Assembly: GCA_026936335.1 (NCBI GenBank)
Contig: JAPMXV010000021.1
Location: 1-64,000 of the forward strand
Direction: 5' to 3'
DNA length: 64,000 nt
DNA from: Mantamonas sphyraenae
Taxonomy: Eukaryota > CRuMs > Mantamonadidae
Under the pieces are notes generated by a model. The model saw only the letters and a list, made by a program, of their open reading frames with translations, made no database searches and was not told where the DNA came from. Below are positions 60,135 through 64,000 of this stretch, piece after piece. A program made the translations under genes and the position numbers. How positions within the stretch are numbered: the first letter of the stretch is position 1; each line of letters opens with the position of its first letter.

Positions 60135-61043
60135 CTACAGCGCATCCAGTGCCTGCAAGTCGGCTTCCAGGTCGTCAAAGTCGCTGAGGTCGCCATCGCT
60201 GAGGTCGCCCTCGTCCAGTTCGTCAAAGTCGGCAAACAGATCCAGATCCACGGGAGCAATCCCACCCTGGGTTGACTCCTGTGTGTCTTTCGTCACCTCC
60301 TCACGTGTGTGTCCTGCCGCCGGTTGTGTGTCCTGTGGTTGCGCCAAGCCCAGATTGGCTTCGAGCTCCTCCAGGCTCAACTCGTCTGTGGGTTCTGCAA
60401 ACTCACCCCACTCGTCATCTGCCACCTCCGTGAGCTTTGTGGCTCGTTCTCCCACCTGTGCACCTGGCAACTTGTCCTTGGCCGCCTCCATGGCGTGTGC
60501 AGCACGCACGTACTTTCGTTTGCGTCGCGCGAGGACAAACGCTTCTGCTTCTGCCTCCTCTTCCGCACGCAGCCGCTCCTCTTCGGCCTCCTGCGCCGCC
60601 TCCAGGTCTTTATCCACCTGTTGTTGCTCCTTCAACAGCGTGTGCATGTCCTCACTCGTCAGCTGCTGCGACGACAGCAGCTGTTTCCTGCGCTCGTGGT
60701 CCTTGATCACCTGCAACGCCGCAAGCGTCACTCGATGGCTGTCCTCATCCCCATACTCCCCGTCTCCTGTTGTATCTGTGTCACTTCCCGTCCCTTCCGT
60801 CTCCTTTTGTGCCGACAAAAGCGACACCGTGTCCTCAGGCCTCCTGCGTTTGCCAACACCACCCCTACCAGCCTCCTGGTCCTCCCCGGCCTCCTCGTCG
60901 TCGATCACAAACGCATCGTCGTCCTCGTCGTCCTCGGCTTGGATGCTGGTGTTGTGAAGATTGTGTTCGTCCAGTTTGGTGTGCCTGGGGCCTCTGGAGG
61001 CTGTGGCAGAGCCACGTAAGCACGAGCAGCAACACCCACCCAT
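60135..61043 (-). CDS. Gadkin-like acylated adaptor-accessory protein
   Basis: A single exon of 302 residues from the ATG at 61043, giving MGGCCCSCLRGS: Gly2 followed by five Cys, the layout of a myristoylated and palmitoylated membrane anchor. The body is acidic with a strong helical coil (LLKEQQQVDKDLEAAQEAEEERLRAEEEAEAEAF and following basic RRKRKYVRAAHAM). Then DDEWGEFAEP follows, a WxxF-acidic motif known to bind AP-1 gamma-ear or GGA domains. The tail is Asp/Leu-rich (LFADFDEL, DLSDFDDL). Vertebrate gadkin (AP1AR) has the same order: acylated MGxCC start, coil and W-acidic motif. I infer an AP-1-linked trafficking accessory; sequence identity is low. Confidence 0.6.
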   Translation of the reverse strand: MGGCCCSCLRGSATASRGPRHTKLDEHNLHNTSIQAEDDEDDDAFVIDDEEAGEDQEAGRGGVGKRRRPEDTVSLLSAQKETEGTGSDTDTTGDGEYGDEDSHRVTLAALQVIKDHERRKQLLSSQQLTSEDMHTLLKEQQQVDKDLEAAQEAEEERLRAEEEAEAEAFVLARRKRKYVRAAHAMEAAKDKLPGAQVGERATKLTEVADDEWGEFAEPTDELSLEELEANLGLAQPQDTQPAAGHTREEVTKDTQESTQGGIAPVDLDLFADFDELDEGDLSDGDLSDFDDLEADLQALDAL

Positions 61044-61123
61044 CGCTCTGCGCTTTCGCCTGCCTGCCCCCACGCGCTGCGCATGCACCACCACCGCAAC
61101 CCATTCACACCGACCCCACAAAG
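61044..61123. promoter_or_regulatory. Divergent promoter, 80 bases
   Basis: Between the ATGs of the gadkin-like gene (minus) and TMCO1 (plus). C-rich on the plus strand with GCGCTGCGCATGC near the centre. No recognised box. Confidence 0.45.
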
Positions 61124-61803
61124 ATGACCGCCATCAGCATCGAGGCTGCCCTGTATGTGATGGGTGTGACTATCCTGGCCGTATGCGCCGCCGAGCTGGG
61201 CTCGTATCTGCTCGTCTACCGCCGCGAGTCGTACCAGCGCGCCAAGAAGCGTCTGGAACGTGACCAGAAGAAGCTGGACCAGCTCAAGGAAAAGCAGGAA
61301 CTGAGCAACAAAGGCGCCAAGAAACGCATCACTGCCCTGGAGACCAGCATCCAGGAGCAGAGCACAGAGATGAGCATGTACAATCTCGGAAGCACCCTCC
61401 CGCTCGTCGTCACATCCATCGGCGTCGTCCAGTACCTCAGCTATACGTACGTGTGTGTCCATTGCCTCCCGCATGTGTGTGTGCATGCCATCGCGTCACC
61501 GTCCCGTCTTGGAAAACGCAAGGAGGGGTGCCACGTCGCCGCTGTGCTGACACCCGTCGCCTTGTGTTCTTTGCCCCCCACAGCTTTGACAACCAGCTTG
61601 TGGTGCGACTGCCCTTCCAGCCCTTTTCCATCTTTGCCGGTCTGCTTCAGCGTGGTCTCATCGACGCAGCAGCCACCGATGGCTCGTACTTTGCCGTGTT
61701 CTTCATGACCAACATGCTCATCCGTGGCAACATCCGCCGCTTCTTCAACCTCAACCCGCCCAAGACCAAGTCCATGTTTGAGGTGCCCGAAGACGCCAGA
61801 TGA
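61124..61803 (+). CDS. TMCO1: TMCO1, ER calcium-load-activated channel / translocon factor
   Basis: Exons 61124-61446 and 61584-61803 give 180 residues, near the usual size. TM1 (LYVMGVTILAVCAAELGSYLLVY) and the RRESYQRAKKRLERDQKKLDQL coil follow the family layout. After the splice join, FDNQLVVRLPFQPFS aligns with the family's FDGRVVAKLPFTP. The C-terminal helices (FAGLLQRGLI, YFAVFFMTNMLIRGNIRRFFNL) complete the Oxa1-like three-TM fold. TMCO1 acts in the ER membrane with the multi-pass translocon and has been proposed as a Ca2+ leak channel. The intron 61447-61583 contains CTGAC. Confidence 0.9.
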
Positions 61804-61929
61804 GCGTCATTTCGCAGCCCATCCGTTGGGTTCGTGCAAGCGAGACGGATGGGGACGAGGGATGACTCGCAGCGACGTCGGGCACAAACCAAAAAAGAAC
61901 ATCCGTCACACATCCATCCACACCATCCA
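61804..61929. promoter_or_regulatory. Spacer, 126 bases, promoter of the coiled-coil gene downstream
   Basis: Between the TMCO1 stop and the next plus-strand ATG. It includes short A-runs (accaaaaaagaac) and ends in a CA-rich stretch. No gene or terminator-like structure is visible. Confidence 0.4.
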
Positions 61930-62704
61930 ATGAGCATCCGTACGTTGTGCACGGGGCTTCCCCACGGGAGCCTCCACCCCACCCACCCACCCATACATGC
62001 TCATTCCCTCTTGCTGACACTGAACGGAACGGATGCGCGTAGTGGGCGAAAAGAGCACGACGACAACAAGCACGGGCTTCAGCACGGCTGACGAACTGCT
62101 GGCCAAGCTGCTGGCCGAGGAGCAGCAGATGTTGGAACGCAATGAGCAAATGGACGAGGCCATTGCTCGCAAGCTGGCTGCCGAGGCCGAGGCCGAGCGC
62201 GCCATTGCTCAGCGCAAGGAAGCACAGGCGCGCCTGCAGAAGCTGCGCGCCCAGGCGGACGAAGCACTGGCCCAGTCTCTTTACCAGCAGGAGAAGGAGG
62301 CTGTGGAGCAGCACGAGGCTGCAGGACTCAAGTACGTGGCGTGTGTGCATGTGTGAATGGCGAGAACAGAAGGGCAAACGGGTAGGGTGCGCGCCAAAAT
62401 CGGATCAACGGTCACTGACACGCTCCTTGTTTGAATTCGTGTCCATCTCACCGCGTGCGTACGCATGCTGTGTGTGCACAGGCATGCCCAGCAGCTGGAG
62501 GAGGCCATGCGCGAGTGGGAAGAGGTGGAGAAGAAGCAGATGGAGGAGGCTGACCTTGCCTTGGCGCGCAAGCTGGAGAAGGAATTGGGTTGCGAGGCCA
62601 GTGTCGAGGACGAGGCCAACGACAAGGAAAACGGCTCCGGTTCCACCTCCAGCAAGACTGTGGGTCGCCTTAAGCGACTGTTCTCCCGTGGGAAGCTTGT
62701 GTAA
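61930..62704 (+). CDS. UIM-like coiled-coil protein, 173 residues
   Basis: Exons 61930-61939 (10 bases), 62043-62331 and 62482-62704. The first exon ATGAGCATCC is joined across a GTACGT...TAG intron with CTGAC to give MSILGEKSTTTT. A long helix follows with repeats ADELLAKLLAEEQ, MDEAIARKLAAEA, ADEALAQSLYQQE and ADLALARKLEKEL. They resemble ubiquitin-interacting motifs (acidic start, Ala, then Ser-Leu), the third best. The C-terminus is basic (KTVGRLKRLFSRGKLV). A ubiquitin-binding adaptor is a plausible inference, but plain coiled coil with Ala/Glu heptads would give a similar look. An ATG at 62033 inside the first intron would be an alternative start without splicing. Confidence 0.65.
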
Positions 62705-62833
62705 GCACAGCACACCCGGAATCTGGCATCGTGTGGACGGACGAGGGGCTTGACGCCCAAATTTTGTTCGTTCAGCGCATCCCACCGCATTTGCAAATCA
62801 ATGTACAATCGTCACCTGTCCTCCTTTTCATCC
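62705..62833. other. Convergent spacer, 129 bases
   Basis: Separates the stops of the UIM-like gene (plus) and the TPR-like gene (minus). It is somewhat AT-richer (TTTGCAAATCAATGTACAAT near 62790-62808). I see no gene in it; it presumably carries both 3' ends. Confidence 0.5.
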
Positions 62834-63913
62834 CTACTTACTCTCTTCATGTGTGTGTTCCTGTGTGGCCAGGGCGTCGTGCAGGGTCGCCAACTGTTCG
62901 GCGAGTGCGTCGTTGTGTGGATCAAGTTCCAGTGCACGCGTCATGCGTTGCAAGGCTGCTTGTTCGCACGCCTGTGCATCCTGCTGGCCCACAAGTTCAT
63001 GCTGGCCGCGTGAACACAGGGCAAGCATGGCACGTGCACACACATACTCTGTCTCTGCGTCGTCCGAGTTCTGTGGCACACACGAGGCCCAGTGTGCGGC
63101 TGCAGAGGCCCATGACCCGTGCTTTGGTTCGCACTCATCATCAGCGGTGCGTTGAAGCATTTGCACACAGGCGTCCAATGCCTGCACAGCAAAGGCTGTG
63201 TGTGAACTGGCAACGTCGTCGTCGTCGGGTACGAGTTCCAACCACGCAGCCAGCGTGGTTGCATCCACCACGTCCTGTACACTGCACTGACGGGTGTTGT
63301 ACACACGCAGACACAGGGTGGCGTATTCTACAGCCACCTCGGCGTCGTTCTGAAGGTCGCCCACTTCTTCCCAGCTCGCCTGGGCGTCCTGAAGCAAGTC
63401 CACAAACTCGTCGTCATGGCCATGGTCTTGCACAACCCCGTCAAGGTGCAGGTGCAACGCCACAGCCTGTTCCAAGATGATACGAGTGGTGCAGCGAGCC
63501 AACAAGCACCCGAGCTCCTTGAGTTGCCTCGTGTGCTCCTCCGTGTCGGCCACAGCCAGCATGTCGTCACACACGTCCTGAGCACGCTGGTTCAAGCCAC
63601 GTGCCTGGTGGAACAATGCTGGTTCCTCCTCCTCCATCCGTGCCAGCAGTTCGTACACACACGCGTGCCTGTGCCACGCCAGTACGGTGTCCACATCCAC
63701 CTTGGTCACCTTGACCCCATCCACCTGCGACGCATGCGCCCTGTCAAACCCGTCCTTGGCCTCCAGCAACATCACCATGGCCTCCACACCCTCCTCTCGC
63801 TCCGGATGTGCGTCAAGATACGCCACTGCCTGCTCCAACAACACCTGTGCCTCCTCCACCGTCCGACATGATGTGTCACCATGGCCCTCTCCACCCTTCC
63901 CCTCCACACTCAT
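62834..63913 (-). CDS. Uncharacterised helical (TPR-like) protein, 359 residues
   Basis: Single exon; I take the start as MSVEGKGGEGHG (ATG at 63913), because the open frame upstream lacks another ATG inside the window. The product is acidic and all-helical. TPR-like pairs are visible in AVAYLDAHPEREEGVEAMVML and most clearly near the C-terminus in AALQRMTRALELDPHNDAL. It is Cys- and His-rich in the middle (CLLARCTTRIILEQAVALHLHLDG). No family is recognised. It might be a partner-binding scaffold. Confidence 0.7.
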   Translation of the reverse strand: MSVEGKGGEGHGDTSCRTVEEAQVLLEQAVAYLDAHPEREEGVEAMVMLLEAKDGFDRAHASQVDGVKVTKVDVDTVLAWHRHACVYELLARMEEEEPALFHQARGLNQRAQDVCDDMLAVADTEEHTRQLKELGCLLARCTTRIILEQAVALHLHLDGVVQDHGHDDEFVDLLQDAQASWEEVGDLQNDAEVAVEYATLCLRVYNTRQCSVQDVVDATTLAAWLELVPDDDDVASSHTAFAVQALDACVQMLQRTADDECEPKHGSWASAAAHWASCVPQNSDDAETEYVCARAMLALCSRGQHELVGQQDAQACEQAALQRMTRALELDPHNDALAEQLATLHDALATQEHTHEESK

Positions 63914-63988
63914 GATCCTTGCGAAACCTTCTTGGGTGCCGACGCGCGGCCGGGCTCCGATGGGACCAAAGCAACACCTCCGTCTCAC

Positions 63989-64000
63989 ATGAGTGCCTCC
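63989..64000 (+). CDS. Possible start of a divergent gene cut by the window end
   Basis: ATGAGTGCCTCC begins at 63989, 75 bases from the divergent minus-strand ATG at 63913, a spacing like the other divergent pairs here. Only four codons (MSAS) are visible, so this is a guess from context. Confidence 0.25.

Noticed and set aside
1-64000. tRNA, rRNA or snRNA genes
   Set aside because: I scanned gaps for A/B-box and cloverleaf-like sequence and found none convincing; gaps are too short for most.

Overview
The window is one chromosome end of a compact, GC-rich genome of a unicellular eukaryote. It starts with a CCCTAA/TTAGGG telomere array at base 1. The genes behind it have spliceosomal introns and encode typical eukaryotic proteins: gp210, tomosyn, APH-1, glomulin, TMCO1, polycystin and a SURF1-type factor. 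I cannot name the lineage from sequence alone. A free-living, probably flagellated heterotrophic protist would fit (polycystin, PIH1, STAND/ankyrin protein), but that is inference. I count 28 genes, about one per 2.3 kb. Most neighbours are separated by 15-130 bases, and two pairs overlap by 8 bases. I placed 32 introns. They are short, use GTRNGT-like donors, and about 25 of them carry a CTGAC branch-site-like pentamer. No tRNA, rRNA, CRISPR or transposon gene was seen.

Layout. 1-224: telomere. 408-9073: a subtelomeric tandem duplication of one unrecognised gene. Both copies have the same 59-base first exon, the same intron position, an acidic and basic N-terminal region, then two or three modules of about 375 residues, then a bipartite nuclear-localisation-like tail. 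Each module is itself two related halves. The modules are nearly identical except for small clusters of hypervariable residues on what looks like one helix face. Copy 1 carries a one-base frameshift just before its tail. This is the most unusual system in the window.

9134-15060 (minus strand): an Arc1p/AIMP1-like tRNA-binding cofactor, a ZIP zinc transporter, and a large luminal membrane protein with a KxKxx ER-retrieval tail. 15113-16024 (plus): SURF1, sharing a 52-base promoter gap with the luminal protein. 16017-24274 (minus): a very large SAM / CHAT-like / NACHT / ankyrin / CCCH protein with a membrane anchor, and a Med25-like protein. 24318-33314 (plus): four genes packed head to tail with gaps of 45, -8 and 15 bases (unknown protein, RFWD3-like RING-WD40 ligase, tomosyn-like WD40/R-SNARE, four-CH-domain protein).

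33336-34461 (minus): CDP-alcohol phosphatidyltransferase and a small membrane protein. 34571-37525 (plus): a protein with two cyclic-nucleotide-binding domains. 37556-43594 (minus): gp210/NUP210. 43761-44499 (plus): a canopy/saposin-like ER protein ending KTEL. 44558-53035 (minus): a Na+/H+ exchanger, a polycystin-2 channel and a long coiled-coil protein. 53082-56919 (plus): a PIH1 protein and succinyl-CoA ligase beta. The remainder alternates in strand: glomulin, APH-1, a gadkin-like adaptor accessory protein, TMCO1, a UIM-like coiled-coil protein, and a TPR-like protein whose divergent partner may start at the last bases of the window.

The interior genes are housekeeping, membrane-traffic and signalling genes with no shared pathway. 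A loose theme is endomembrane biology: APH-1, TMCO1, canopy-like, gp210, tomosyn, the exchanger and the gadkin-like protein.
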